Assembly: GCA_964638895.1 (NCBI GenBank)
Contig: CAZWYY010000002.1
Coordinates: 1 to 64,000 of the forward strand
Reading direction: 5' to 3'
Length of the DNA stretch: 64,000 bases
Origin: JAFGGG01 sp964638895
GTDB lineage: Bacteria > Spirochaetota > Spirochaetia > SZUA-6 > RPPD01
Shown here piece after piece: positions 34,457 through 42,759 of the stretch. The notes beneath the pieces were generated by a model. It had not been told where the DNA came from and did no database searches. It worked only from the letters and a program-made list of their open reading frames with translations. Position numbers and translations under genes: made by a program. The number at the start of each line of letters is the position of its first letter. Position 1 is the first letter of the stretch.

Positions 34457-34654
34457 ATGATTGAAGTTACGAGGCTTGACGGAAAAATATTCTATATAAA
34501 CCCTCATCAGATAGAGTATATAGAATGTAACCCGGATACAACACTTATTATGCTTTCCGGAAAACGACTGGTGGTCAAAGACGACTACCAGTCTGTGTTT
34601 AAGAGAATAGTTGAGTACAGACGGCTGATCGGGGCCTTTAAAAACGAGGAGTAA
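34457..34654 (+). CDS. flbD: FlbD-family small flagellar protein
   Basis: The 65-residue protein MIEVTRLDGKIFYINPHQIEYIE...DTTLIMLSGKRLVVKDDY is a FlbD-family protein, found between flgE and motA in spirochaetes and Firmicutes. Its biochemical role is not established to my knowledge. It is translated from ATG 34457, 20 bases after flgE, and motA starts 6 bases after its stop. Confidence 0.88.
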   Translation: MIEVTRLDGKIFYINPHQIEYIECNPDTTLIMLSGKRLVVKDDYQSVFKRIVEYRRLIGAFKNEE

Positions 34655-34659
34655 GTGAT

Positions 34660-35442
34660 ATGGATCTTGGAACAATTTTAGGCGTTATAGGGGGCTTTGT
34701 ACTGGTAGGCTTCGGAATCGTGGTAATGGGGGCTCCGCTTACCACCTATATTGATCCCGCGTCCGTATTGATCACCATCGGAGGGTCCCTGGCGGCTATC
34801 ATGATATCTAATCCGCTTGCCCGGACCCTGGGCATATTCAGGTACGTTCGCCTGACCCTGCGCATCCCAAGCTGGGAGGAAGAGCGCATCATCTCGCGCC
34901 TGGTGGCATTTTCCGAGAAAGCGCGCCGCGACGGCCTTTTGGCCCTGGAGGATGACCTGGACGAGGTTGAGGACGAGTTCCTGCGCAAGGGAATCCAGCT
35001 CGTAGTGGACGGTACGGACCCGGAGATCATAAAAAACGTGCTCTATAATGAGTTGAGCAAAATACAGGAGCGCCACGGCATCGGCATAAAGTTATTCGAG
35101 GACTGGGGCAAGCTCGCGCCCGCCTTCGGCATGATCGGCACCCTGCTGGGGCTTATTTCCATCATGGGAAATATCGAGGACAAGTCCGCCATTGGTCCCG
35201 GCATGGCCACCGCCCTGTTGACCACCTTATACGGCGCCCTGATGGCCAACTTGCTTTTTATTCCCATCGGAAATAAATTAGAGGATAGGGATGTGGCGGA
35301 AAGCCTGATAAAAGAAATAATGATAGAGGGTATTTTGTCCATTCAACAGGGTGATAACCCGCGTATCCTGGAAGAGAAGCTGATCGCCTTCCTGCCGCCC
35401 GCGCGCCGGGAGGCCATAAAACAGGAGTCCGGAAGGGACTAA
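34660..35442 (+). CDS. motA: Flagellar motor stator protein MotA
   Basis: A 260-residue protein with four membrane helices (about 1-25, 30-50, 150-170, 182-205). LRKGIQLVVDGTDPEIIKNVLYNELSKIQERHGIG lies in the cytoplasmic loop contacting FliG, and WGKLAPAFGMIGTLLGLISIMGN and ATALLTTLYGALMANLLFIPIGNKL hold the conserved prolines and channel helices. MotA with MotB forms the ion-driven stator. GAGGAG precedes the ATG. Confidence 0.95.
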   Translation: MDLGTILGVIGGFVLVGFGIVVMGAPLTTYIDPASVLITIGGSLAAIMISNPLARTLGIFRYVRLTLRIPSWEEERIISRLVAFSEKARRDGLLALEDDLDEVEDEFLRKGIQLVVDGTDPEIIKNVLYNELSKIQERHGIGIKLFEDWGKLAPAFGMIGTLLGLISIMGNIEDKSAIGPGMATALLTTLYGALMANLLFIPIGNKLEDRDVAESLIKEIMIEGILSIQQGDNPRILEEKLIAFLPPARREAIKQESGRD

Positions 35443-35451
35443 AAAAGAGAT

Positions 35452-36180
35452 ATGCCGTTTAAACGCAAGAAAAAACGAAAAGATGAAGGTTCACCATACT
35501 GGATGCTCACCTACGGGGATATGACCACCCTGCTCCTGGTTTTTTTTGTGGTTATGTTTACCACGGCCGAGATTAATGGCAGTGAGCTGCGTATGATTCT
35601 CGCGGCATTTCAGGGGTTGGGGGTCTTAAGCGGGGGCAATACCCTGCAGGTGGGCAAACTTGCCGAACTGGGAAACAACATCATGAGCCTGCCGTCCACC
35701 GAAAGGGGCAGGGCGCTTGATAAAGCCCGCAAGCTGGCCAAATCCATCTTTGAACCGGAGATAGCGGTACGCAAGGTGCGCATCAAAGAGGATGAACGGG
35801 GACTGGTCGTCTCACTTTCCGCGGAGATGTTCTTTGATCCGGCCAGTGCGGAAGTGAAGATCGAGCAGGCCAGGGACCTGCTTTATCGGGTGCGTGACCT
35901 TTTGCGTTCACCTGAAGTGAAAAACCATAAGGTGAGAATCGAGGGGCACACCGATAACGTTCAAATGGAGCCGGGCTCTGAATATGACACCAACTGGGAC
36001 CTTTCCACGGCCAGGGCATTGAACGTACTCAAATATCTTATAGAGTATGGGGTACCGGAGGAGCAACTGCAGGTGGCCGGTTTTGCGGATACGGTTCCGG
36101 TATCGAGCAACGCCACCGAGGAAGGGCGGGCGGACAACAGAAGGGTGGATATTGTGATTTTAACGGAAGGGCATCTATAA
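35452..36180 (+). CDS. motB: Flagellar motor stator protein MotB
   Basis: The 242-residue protein has a basic tail, then SPYWMLTYGDMTTLLLVFFVVMF, the membrane helix with the ion-carrying Asp (Asp23). A plug/linker leads to an OmpA-like peptidoglycan-binding domain (about 115-240: VRIEGHTDNVQMEPGSEYDTNWDLSTARALNVL, ADNRRVDIVI). It anchors the stator to the cell wall. The gap to motA is 9 bases. Confidence 0.95.
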   Translation: MPFKRKKKRKDEGSPYWMLTYGDMTTLLLVFFVVMFTTAEINGSELRMILAAFQGLGVLSGGNTLQVGKLAELGNNIMSLPSTERGRALDKARKLAKSIFEPEIAVRKVRIKEDERGLVVSLSAEMFFDPASAEVKIEQARDLLYRVRDLLRSPEVKNHKVRIEGHTDNVQMEPGSEYDTNWDLSTARALNVLKYLIEYGVPEEQLQVAGFADTVPVSSNATEEGRADNRRVDIVILTEGHL

Positions 36181-36203
36181 TCTATAAAGCGAGGTGAGTA
36201 ACA

Positions 36204-36761
36204 ATGGCTGATGACGATCGATTTTTAGATAACGAAGCCGAACAGGCGGCAGAAGAGGTTGAGGTCGGCCGTAAAGTCGGTTTTGTACCGGCTGTGGTGT
36301 TAAAGGCCCTGAAATGGGCGGCCATAGGCCTGATTGTGGTGTTGATTGTAATTGTGGTTGCGTATCTGACGGTTCAGCTCGCCTTACAGGGCAGGGTTCC
36401 GACTCAGGAGCTGCCGCCCGTATCGCAGCAGATCAGCGGTTCCACGGAGGTGCTGCAGTTCTATAAGAACCTGGAACCCCTGCGTGGGCAGACATCGGAC
36501 AACCCCCCCTATATGTTTATGGCTACGGTATTCCTGGGATATGAAAAGGGAAACAACGCCATGACCACCGAGATAAATGAAAGGGATCCCCAATTGCATA
36601 ACATCATCCTGAAGATATTGGGAAGCAAAAAGGCCAGTGAGTTAACCATAGACAATTTCAGCATTCTTGAAAGGGACATCACGTACAGCCTTAACCAGAT
36701 TATGAGAAGCGGAAAAATAAAGTCCGTGTTGATTCAGGAGCTGCAGACCTTCCCGCAATAA
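36204..36761 (+). CDS. fliL: Flagellar basal body-associated protein FliL
   Basis: This 185-residue product has an acidic N-terminus, one membrane helix (WAAIGLIVVLIVIVVAYLTV) and a periplasmic domain with MATVFLGYEKGNNAMTTEINERDPQLHNIILKIL, the FliL pattern. FliL forms rings around stators and supports their activity, and in spirochaetes it interacts with the collar. GCGAGGTGAG precedes the start. A TATAAT lies downstream before fliM. Confidence 0.88.
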   Translation: MADDDRFLDNEAEQAAEEVEVGRKVGFVPAVVLKALKWAAIGLIVVLIVIVVAYLTVQLALQGRVPTQELPPVSQQISGSTEVLQFYKNLEPLRGQTSDNPPYMFMATVFLGYEKGNNAMTTEINERDPQLHNIILKILGSKKASELTIDNFSILERDITYSLNQIMRSGKIKSVLIQELQTFPQ

Positions 36762-36801
36762 GAGGAGCGGTAAAACACTTTTCTTTTAGTTAAAAAGGTT
36801 A

Positions 36802-36807
36802 TATAAT
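36802..36807 (+). promoter_or_regulatory. Possible -10 box before fliM
   Basis: TATAAT lies 17 bases before the fliM start. The -35 position at 17-base spacing reads TTTTCT, a poor match, and no other hexamer fits. It may be chance in this A/T-rich gap. Confidence 0.25.
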
Positions 36808-36824
36808 GGAAGAAGGGGTAGTAC

Positions 36825-37850
36825 ATGACTGAAGTTCTCTCTCAAGACGAAATAGACCAGCTACTATCGGCCATTTCTTCCGGCGAGGTGGAAACACCGG
36901 AAACGCAGGCCATGCCTGCGCAGCGAAATATAAAGATCTACGATTTTAAACGCCCGGACAAGTTTTCCAAGGACCAGATACGTACGGTCTCCATTATGCA
37001 TGAAACCTTTGCCAGGCTTACCACAACATCGCTCTCGGCCCAACTGCGCAGCCTTGTGCACGTACACGTGGCCTCCGTGGATCAGCTTACCTACGAGGAG
37101 TTCATCCGCTCCATTCCCAATCCGACCACGCTTGCCGTGATCAATATGGACCCCTTAAAGGGATCGGCGATCCTGGAGATTGATCCCTCTGTAACCTTTT
37201 CCATTATAGACAGGCTGTTCGGCGGACAAGGTGAGGAAACAAAGCTGTCAAGGGACCTGACCGACATTGAACAGTCGGTCATGGAAGGCATCATCGTTCG
37301 TATTTTAGGAAATATGCGTGAGGCCTGGAGCACGGTGATCGATCTGCGTCCGCGCCTGGGGCAGATTGAGACCAATCCGCAGTTCGCCCAGATTGTGCCT
37401 CCCACGGAGATGGTGGTCCTGGTAACTCTGGAGACCAAGGTGGGTGATGTTGACGGGCTGATGAACTTCTGTATTCCCTACCTGACAATAGAACCGATTA
37501 TTTCCAAACTTTCGGCACAGTACTGGTACTCATCGGTGCGCCGTGGAACAACCACAGAAAACCTGAATATTTTAAGGGAGCGCCTTGAGACCGTAAGCGT
37601 AAATATCGTAGCCGAGATAGGCGGCATGATGCTCAAGGTAAAGGATGTGCTGGCCCTGAAGAAAGGGGATGTCATACGCCTGCCCAATGTACGAATAAAC
37701 GATCCCATGGCCTTAAAAATCGGGGATAGGAAAAAATTTCTGTGCAGGCCGGGTAACATAGGAAATAAAACGGCGGTGCAGGTGGTAAAGAAATTGGAGG
37801 AAACCAAAGCGGAGGAGTTTGAGGAACTAAAAGTAGAGGGGGAAGAATAA
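36825..37850 (+). CDS. fliM: Flagellar motor switch protein FliM
   Basis: VLSQDEIDQLLSAISSGE at the N-terminus is the CheY-P-binding segment. IYDFKRPDKFSKDQIRTVSIMHETFARLTTTSLSAQLRS and INMDPLKGSAILEIDPSVTFSIIDRLFGGQGE are FliM core motifs, and the C-terminal SpoA domain (about 255-320) binds FliN. Length 341 is normal. FliM sets rotation direction in response to chemotaxis signals. Confidence 0.95.
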   Translation: MTEVLSQDEIDQLLSAISSGEVETPETQAMPAQRNIKIYDFKRPDKFSKDQIRTVSIMHETFARLTTTSLSAQLRSLVHVHVASVDQLTYEEFIRSIPNPTTLAVINMDPLKGSAILEIDPSVTFSIIDRLFGGQGEETKLSRDLTDIEQSVMEGIIVRILGNMREAWSTVIDLRPRLGQIETNPQFAQIVPPTEMVVLVTLETKVGDVDGLMNFCIPYLTIEPIISKLSAQYWYSSVRRGTTTENLNILRERLETVSVNIVAEIGGMMLKVKDVLALKKGDVIRLPNVRINDPMALKIGDRKKFLCRPGNIGNKTAVQVVKKLEETKAEEFEELKVEGEE

Positions 37851-37852
37851 AG

Positions 37853-38953
37853 ATGAGTGAAGGCTATCTTTCACAAGATGAAATAGATGCGCTGTTGCAG
37901 GGTACCGAAGAGATTACGGACGCCAAGGAATTGAGCAGCGCCGGACCTCTGGATGATAATGAAAAAAACGCTTTTAAATCCATTATCCAGAGTACGGTGG
38001 AATCACAGAGCTCCAATATTTCCATGATAAGCGGAAAGTCCGTGATTATCGGTGCGCCCAAGATTAATGTAATATCAAAACAACAGCTCCTGGCCGAACT
38101 TGCAGGCGAGGTGGTAGAGGTGAAGATCGATTTTACGGAAGGGCTTGTGGGAGAACATTCCTACCTGCTTTCTCCGGAGATCGCCACCACACTGGCCGGG
38201 TTTATTATGGGGCAAAGCGGGGTGGAACTGAACGAAGCGGCGCTTTCCGGCGTGGCGGAGGCCATATCGAATATAGTGGGCGCCATTGCCACCACCTTGG
38301 GAAATCAGATAAATCAGACCGTCATGATCTCACCAGCGGAGTGCAACAAGGTAAAAAAAGGAAAGGTGAAACTTCCCGCGGGAGACAGCATGGTCAAGGT
38401 GGAATATCCGATTTCCATTGAAGGAGAAAAACCTGCGGTGTTGATTGAATTATTCGCACTGTCGTCGGTAAAAGAGGTCGTGGCCCGCTCAACGGGAAAC
38501 GGGATGGCGGCCGGGCAGCCGGTGACCGCGGGCAGTAAAACGGGCAGCAAAGGAGATGTTATGGCAAAAGGAAAGTCAAACGCATCAGGCGGAGATGATT
38601 CCATTCTGGAAGGGTTGAACAGCATGATGTCCACGCCGAATGTGCAATCGGTACAGTTCCCAAATCTACAGTCTTCACAGGTCTCTCAGGAACAGAGTAA
38701 CATCGGACTGCTCATGGACGTGTACATGGAAATGACCGTTGAGCTGGGAAGAACCAAGAAGCTTATTCGCGATATACTCGGCATAGGCGAGGGTACGATT
38801 ATCGAGCTTGATAAGCTAGCGGGCGAGCCCGTAGACATACTGGTAAATCACAAACTGATTGCCAAGGGTGAGGTTGTGGTAATTGATGAAAACTTCGGGG
38901 TACGTGTAACGGAGATAGTGTCGCCCCTGGAAAGAATGGCGGATTTAAAATAA
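37853..38953 (+). CDS. fliN: FliN/FliY-type switch protein with CheC-like domain
   Basis: The 366-residue protein is much longer than classical FliN (about 110-140). It starts YLSQDEIDALLQGTEE, a CheY-binding-like peptide. A CheC-like middle (about 60-205) contains AALSGVAEAISNIVGAIATTL, where the Glu and Asn of the CheC phosphatase motif are one residue further apart than usual. A linker leads to the C-terminal SpoA domain (YMEMTVELGRTKKLIRDILGIGEGTIIELDKLAGEPVDILVN). The layout is that of FliY of Treponema and Bacillus. Confidence 0.9.
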   Translation: MSEGYLSQDEIDALLQGTEEITDAKELSSAGPLDDNEKNAFKSIIQSTVESQSSNISMISGKSVIIGAPKINVISKQQLLAELAGEVVEVKIDFTEGLVGEHSYLLSPEIATTLAGFIMGQSGVELNEAALSGVAEAISNIVGAIATTLGNQINQTVMISPAECNKVKKGKVKLPAGDSMVKVEYPISIEGEKPAVLIELFALSSVKEVVARSTGNGMAAGQPVTAGSKTGSKGDVMAKGKSNASGGDDSILEGLNSMMSTPNVQSVQFPNLQSSQVSQEQSNIGLLMDVYMEMTVELGRTKKLIRDILGIGEGTIIELDKLAGEPVDILVNHKLIAKGEVVVIDENFGVRVTEIVSPLERMADLK

Positions 38954-39026
38954 AAAACCACCTACAAAGCCCCCGCAAATGCTTCCAATGGGCGATTTTT
39001 TCATAAATAAAAAAAATGATTTTTAA

Positions 39027-39055
39027 TTGACAGAAAACGTTTTTCGTGCCATAAT
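39027..39055 (+). promoter_or_regulatory. Internal promoter before fliO
   Basis: TTGACA (39027-39032), a 17-base spacer and CATAAT (39050-39055). The first twelve bases TTGACAGAAAAC plus the following TTTT are nearly identical to the mraZ promoter at 7137. It lies in the 152-base gap between fliN and fliO. Confidence 0.65.
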
Positions 39056-39105
39056 GTCAAACAGTATATAGTAAAAGTAAGATTTTCAGTGTCGGGAGGG
39101 GAAAA

Positions 39106-39693
39106 CTGAAAACCACATCTCTTGTATTAATATTAATTATGGCAGGTATTATAAGTGTCTCGGTGTTTGCGGAGGATGAGCATAGTATTCTAAATGAAGG
39201 ATATGGAACGGAAAACACCACCCAGACCGCGGACGCGGCACAGAGTCGGAGCGTGGAACCCGTTGGCCCCACGTTTTGGGATTATATCTCCATGGTTCTA
39301 GGACTGGGCGTGGTCGTGGTCATCATCATGGTGATCTTCTATGCCATTAAAAAGGGCATGCATAAAAAAATAGTGGAGAACGAGCTTATCAGGGTGCTGG
39401 GTTCCAAGATCATCACCGGTAATAAGATGCTGCATCTGATCGAGGTGGGTAACTCCATGTATCTGATCGGTTCATCCAACGAGGCCCTGTCTCTGATTTC
39501 CGAGGTGTCCGACAAGGAAACAAAAGACACCCTGAAATTACGGTCCAGCCAGGCAAAGCTTAACTCGGTGAAGGGTTTCGGTGATCTGATTATGGGATTC
39601 CTGAACCGCAGACGGCCCAAGGGGCAGACCGTTGACCACAGCATCAACTTTATGAAGGAACAAAGGAGCAGATTGCAGAGACTGAATAAATAG
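39106..39693 (+). CDS. fliO: Flagellar biosynthesis protein FliO (FliZ-like), near-cognate CTG start
   Basis: The frame upstream of ATG 39139 encodes KTTSLVLILIMAGIISVSVFA, a complete signal peptide cleaved before EDEHS. Only CTG 39106 provides a start behind GGGAGGGG (39094-39101); ATG 39139 would cut the signal peptide in half and has no ribosome site. The mature part has a membrane helix (WDYISMVLGLGVVVVIIMVIFYAI) and the cytoplasmic FliO domain (VLGSKIITGNKMLHLIEVGNSMYLIGSSNEALSLISEV). FliO helps assemble FliP; with this start it is 195 residues. Spirochaete FliO is often called FliZ. Confidence 0.8.
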   Translation: MKTTSLVLILIMAGIISVSVFAEDEHSILNEGYGTENTTQTADAAQSRSVEPVGPTFWDYISMVLGLGVVVVIIMVIFYAIKKGMHKKIVENELIRVLGSKIITGNKMLHLIEVGNSMYLIGSSNEALSLISEVSDKETKDTLKLRSSQAKLNSVKGFGDLIMGFLNRRRPKGQTVDHSINFMKEQRSRLQRLNK

Positions 39694-39720
39694 CGCACCA
39701 AAAAAATCCTGGGAGGGGAC

Positions 39721-40482
39721 ATGAAAAAAATATTTCTACTTGCGGTTATTATTTTGACCTGCAGTATATCCGTAACATATGCGCAACAGAACACCAATAT
39801 AAATATTCCTTATGTCGATATAGGGATTAGAAACGCGAACAATAACCAGGAGGTGGCGCTGTCTCTGCAGCTTCTGCTCCTGCTTTCGGTAATCACCCTG
39901 GCCCCTTCGCTGTTAGTGCTGACCACCGCTTTCTTAAGGATCGCGATCGTATTTAATTTTATTACCCGTTCCCTCTCTCTGCAGCAGGTGCCTCCCACCC
40001 AGGTGATGATGGGGATCGCCCTCTTTCTTACCATATTCATTATGTGGCCCACCTTCAGTGCCGTATACGATACGGCATTAAAGCCTTTTGCCAACGGGGA
40101 GATTGCTATTGAAAAAATGTACGATAATGCGCAGAAACCCATAAAGGCCTTCATGTGGAAGCAGCTGGGGCATGACTATAAAAACGTGGAACTGTTTCTA
40201 AAACTTGGAAACTACCCGAAACCTAAAACAAAGGGCGACGTCCCCATCCATGTGCTCATACCGGCGTTTATCTTAAGCGAACTGGGTATAGCCTTTAAAA
40301 TCGGTATCATGCTTTTCATTCCCTTTATTGTTATAGATATGGTTGTAGCATCCACATTAATGTCAATGGGCATGATCATGCTGCCGCCCATTATGATATC
40401 ACTGCCGTTCAAACTGATTCTGTTTGTGCTGGTGGACGGCTGGAGCCTGATCACAATGCAATTGGTGAAAAGCTTTATGTAA
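39721..40482 (+). CDS. fliP: Flagellar export gate protein FliP
   Basis: The 253-residue protein has a cleavable signal (MKKIFLLAVIILTCSISVTYA), then SVITLAPSLLVLTTAFLRIAIVFNFI, PPTQVMMGIALFLTIFIMWPTF, FILSELGIAFKIGIMLFIPFIVIDMVVASTLMSMGMIMLPP and SLPFKLILFVLVDGWSLI, all FliP signatures. Five copies form the core of the export gate. A strong GGGAGGGG site precedes the ATG. Confidence 0.96.
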   Translation: MKKIFLLAVIILTCSISVTYAQQNTNINIPYVDIGIRNANNNQEVALSLQLLLLLSVITLAPSLLVLTTAFLRIAIVFNFITRSLSLQQVPPTQVMMGIALFLTIFIMWPTFSAVYDTALKPFANGEIAIEKMYDNAQKPIKAFMWKQLGHDYKNVELFLKLGNYPKPKTKGDVPIHVLIPAFILSELGIAFKIGIMLFIPFIVIDMVVASTLMSMGMIMLPPIMISLPFKLILFVLVDGWSLITMQLVKSFM

Positions 40483-40514
40483 CCGGAGCCGGGGAGAAAG
40501 TGTAAGGAGGAGTT

Positions 40515-40781
40515 ATGAGTTTAGGCATGGCAGTAAATTTGCTGAGGGGAGGGGTGCTGCAGATCCTGATAATTTCGGCGCCCATTCTTTTAATCGGTAT
40601 GCTTACCGGTTTGATCATCTCAATCATCCAGGCAACCACAAGCATCCAGGAGCAGACCCTGACCTTTGTGCCCAAGATCGCGGCCATCCTGGGCGCCATT
40701 ATTATATTCGGTCCATGGATAATTACATCTATGGTGCAGTTTACCATACGGCTGTTTGAGCAGATATCCGCGGTGCCCTGA
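40515..40781 (+). CDS. fliQ: Flagellar export gate protein FliQ
   Basis: The 88-residue protein with two membrane helices reads PILLIGMLTGLIISIIQATTSIQEQTLTFVPKIAAILGAIIIFGPWI, matching FliQ. In the gate, about four copies surround the FliP5-FliR1 core. TAAGGAGG precedes ATG 40515. fliR follows within 16 bases. Confidence 0.94.
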   Translation: MSLGMAVNLLRGGVLQILIISAPILLIGMLTGLIISIIQATTSIQEQTLTFVPKIAAILGAIIIFGPWIITSMVQFTIRLFEQISAVP

Positions 40782-40796
40782 TAAAGGAGAAAGGTC

Positions 40797-41585
40797 ATAG
40801 AACTATACGTTGTACAATTTCAGATTTTCCTCCTGATCTTCGTCCGAATCCTGGCCATGGTGAACGTGGCGCCGTTGCTTTCTTCAAGCGCCATACCCAG
40901 GATCGCCAAGATCGGACTTGCCCTTTTCGCCTCGTTGGCGGTGTATCCCTGGGTCAGTACAATGGGGATCACTCTTCCGTCTAATATCGTGGATTACTTT
41001 CTGCTGGTAATCGGGGAACTTTTGATCGGCGTCATTATCGGTTTTTTCCTGGCCCTCATTTACGTGGCCTTTCAGGTAGCGGGCAGGTTCTTCTCGTTGC
41101 AGATGGGGTTCGGCGCCTCCTCGGTATTCGATCCCTTGGCACAGATCGAGGTGCCGCTCATGGGCCAGTTATTGAACATCATCGGGATGTTCGCCTTTAT
41201 TACCATCGGCGGGTTTCAAAAAGTGTTTTTAACCGGGGTGTATAGGTCATTCAAAGCGATTAAGGCATCGGACCTTGTGGGCGGCAAAGAATTCTTAATG
41301 AAATTGTTTGCCGGCAGCCTGGGAAGCCTGTTCGAAAGCGCGCTAACCATATCGTTCCCCATACTCGGAACACTGTTTCTGGTTTCGGTCTGCATGGGCC
41401 TCCTGGCCAAGGCCGCCCCGCAGATGAACCTCTTGATGCTGGGGTTTCCCATTGCCATAGGCGTTGCCTATATTATTCTGTTTGTTTCACTGCCGTTTCT
41501 GGTGGAGGCGTTTGCCAGGCTTATCGACGGAAGCTTCCGGCAGTTGATAAAGGTGTACCAGGGCATATTGACGGGGGGATCATGA
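40797..41585 (+). CDS. fliR: Flagellar export gate protein FliR, apparent ATA start
   Basis: From ATG 40857 the protein begins in the middle of the first membrane helix. The open frame upstream encodes ELYVVQFQIFLLIFVRILA, which lines up with the N-terminal helix of FliR. No ATG, GTG or TTG lies between the in-frame stop at 40782 and 40857; AAGGAG (40784-40789) points to ATA 40797 with 7-base spacing, giving 262 residues, the usual FliR length. Later motifs include FFSLQMGFGASSVFDP and MLGFPIAIGVAYIIL. One FliR per gate is known. The end overlaps flhB by 4 bases. Confidence 0.85.
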   Translation: MELYVVQFQIFLLIFVRILAMVNVAPLLSSSAIPRIAKIGLALFASLAVYPWVSTMGITLPSNIVDYFLLVIGELLIGVIIGFFLALIYVAFQVAGRFFSLQMGFGASSVFDPLAQIEVPLMGQLLNIIGMFAFITIGGFQKVFLTGVYRSFKAIKASDLVGGKEFLMKLFAGSLGSLFESALTISFPILGTLFLVSVCMGLLAKAAPQMNLLMLGFPIAIGVAYIILFVSLPFLVEAFARLIDGSFRQLIKVYQGILTGGS

Positions 41586-42736
41586 TACAGGAGCGGCTGT
41601 TCCATACATTTGAGTTGACACTCCCGCCGCCGGAGCTTAGGCAGGTTCATTTGCAATGGTTCGCGGCCGAGGACGAAGGCAGAACCGAGGAGCCCACAGA
41701 GCATAAGCTGCGTAAGGCCAGGGAAGAGGGCCGTGTGATAAAATCGGCCGAGTTCAGCTCGGCCCTGATTCTGATCGTGGGCATCGGCTCCATCGCCCTG
41801 CTGGCAACCTCCCTGTTGCGGACCTTTGTGGCAATGCTGCGGTATTTTTTGGAGCGTTCTTGTGAACTGGACGTAACGCAGAGCGGCATTACCGTAACCG
41901 CAGTATTCACGTTTTTTATCCAGCTTACCCTGCCCGTCGTGGGAGTGGTGTTTATCGCCGCCCTGATGAGCAATCTCCTGCAGGTGGGGTTCCTGTTTAC
42001 GGTAAAACCCATAAAACCGGATTTCAGTAAGATTGTGCCCAGGTTCGGAAAATTTTTCAAACGGGCCATGTTCTCCGCCGAGGCGGGATTCAACCTGTTG
42101 AAATCAATGGTCAAGGTGCTGTTGGTGGGAATACTGGCCTTCCTGAATATACAAGCGGAAATGCCCAAGATCATGAACCTGGTAAAGGTGCACTTTTTCT
42201 ACGGCGTGGAGCTTATCTCGTCGCTGGCCTTTAGAATCGTGATCGAGGCCGGTATTCTGTTGCTGCTGCTTTCGATCGCGGATTACATGTTCCAGAGGCG
42301 CCTGTACAGGGAGCGGTTGAAGATGTCGCGCCAAGAGTTGAAGGAAGAACGCAAGATGTATGAAGGCGATCCGCTGGTAAAAAGCCGCCTGCGGGAGCGT
42401 ATGCGGGAGATAATGACCAGGAATATGCTGAAGGCCGTACCCAAGGCGGACGTGGTGATAACCAACCCGACCCATTATGCCGTGGCCCTGGAATGGGAAC
42501 GGCTTACCATGAGCGCGCCCACGGTAACGGCCAAGGGTGTGGATATTATCGCGCAAAAGATCAAAGAGATCGCCATGGAAAACGAGGTTCCGGTTATCGA
42601 AAACAAGCCGCTTGCCAGGGCGTTATACGGTGAGGTTGAAATAGGGGAGGTGATCCCCGAAAAATTCTATGAGGTAATCGCCACCATCCTGGCCGAAATC
42701 TATAAACTTAAAGGTTTGGACCGGGAGGTAATGTAG
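41582..42736 (+). CDS. flhB: Flagellar export switch protein FlhB
   Basis: RTEEPTEHKLRKAREEGRVIKSAEFSSAL starts the export-gate part with four membrane helices. The cytoplasmic domain carries NPTHYAVALEW with the self-cleaving Asn295-Pro296. A GEVIPEKFYEVIATILAEIYK tail ends it. FlhB switches export from hook to filament subunits under control of FliK. The 384-residue length is normal. A FlhB-tail paralogue lies at 56032. Confidence 0.96.
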   Translation: MIQERLFHTFELTLPPPELRQVHLQWFAAEDEGRTEEPTEHKLRKAREEGRVIKSAEFSSALILIVGIGSIALLATSLLRTFVAMLRYFLERSCELDVTQSGITVTAVFTFFIQLTLPVVGVVFIAALMSNLLQVGFLFTVKPIKPDFSKIVPRFGKFFKRAMFSAEAGFNLLKSMVKVLLVGILAFLNIQAEMPKIMNLVKVHFFYGVELISSLAFRIVIEAGILLLLLSIADYMFQRRLYRERLKMSRQELKEERKMYEGDPLVKSRLRERMREIMTRNMLKAVPKADVVITNPTHYAVALEWERLTMSAPTVTAKGVDIIAQKIKEIAMENEVPVIENKPLARALYGEVEIGEVIPEKFYEVIATILAEIYKLKGLDREVM

Positions 42737-42759
42737 TATGAAAGGATTAGGATACACTC

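Noticed and set aside
38965..39005. Possible terminator after fliN (GCCC...GGGC then T-run)
   Set aside because: The stem is only 4 bp with a 17-base loop, too weak to call.
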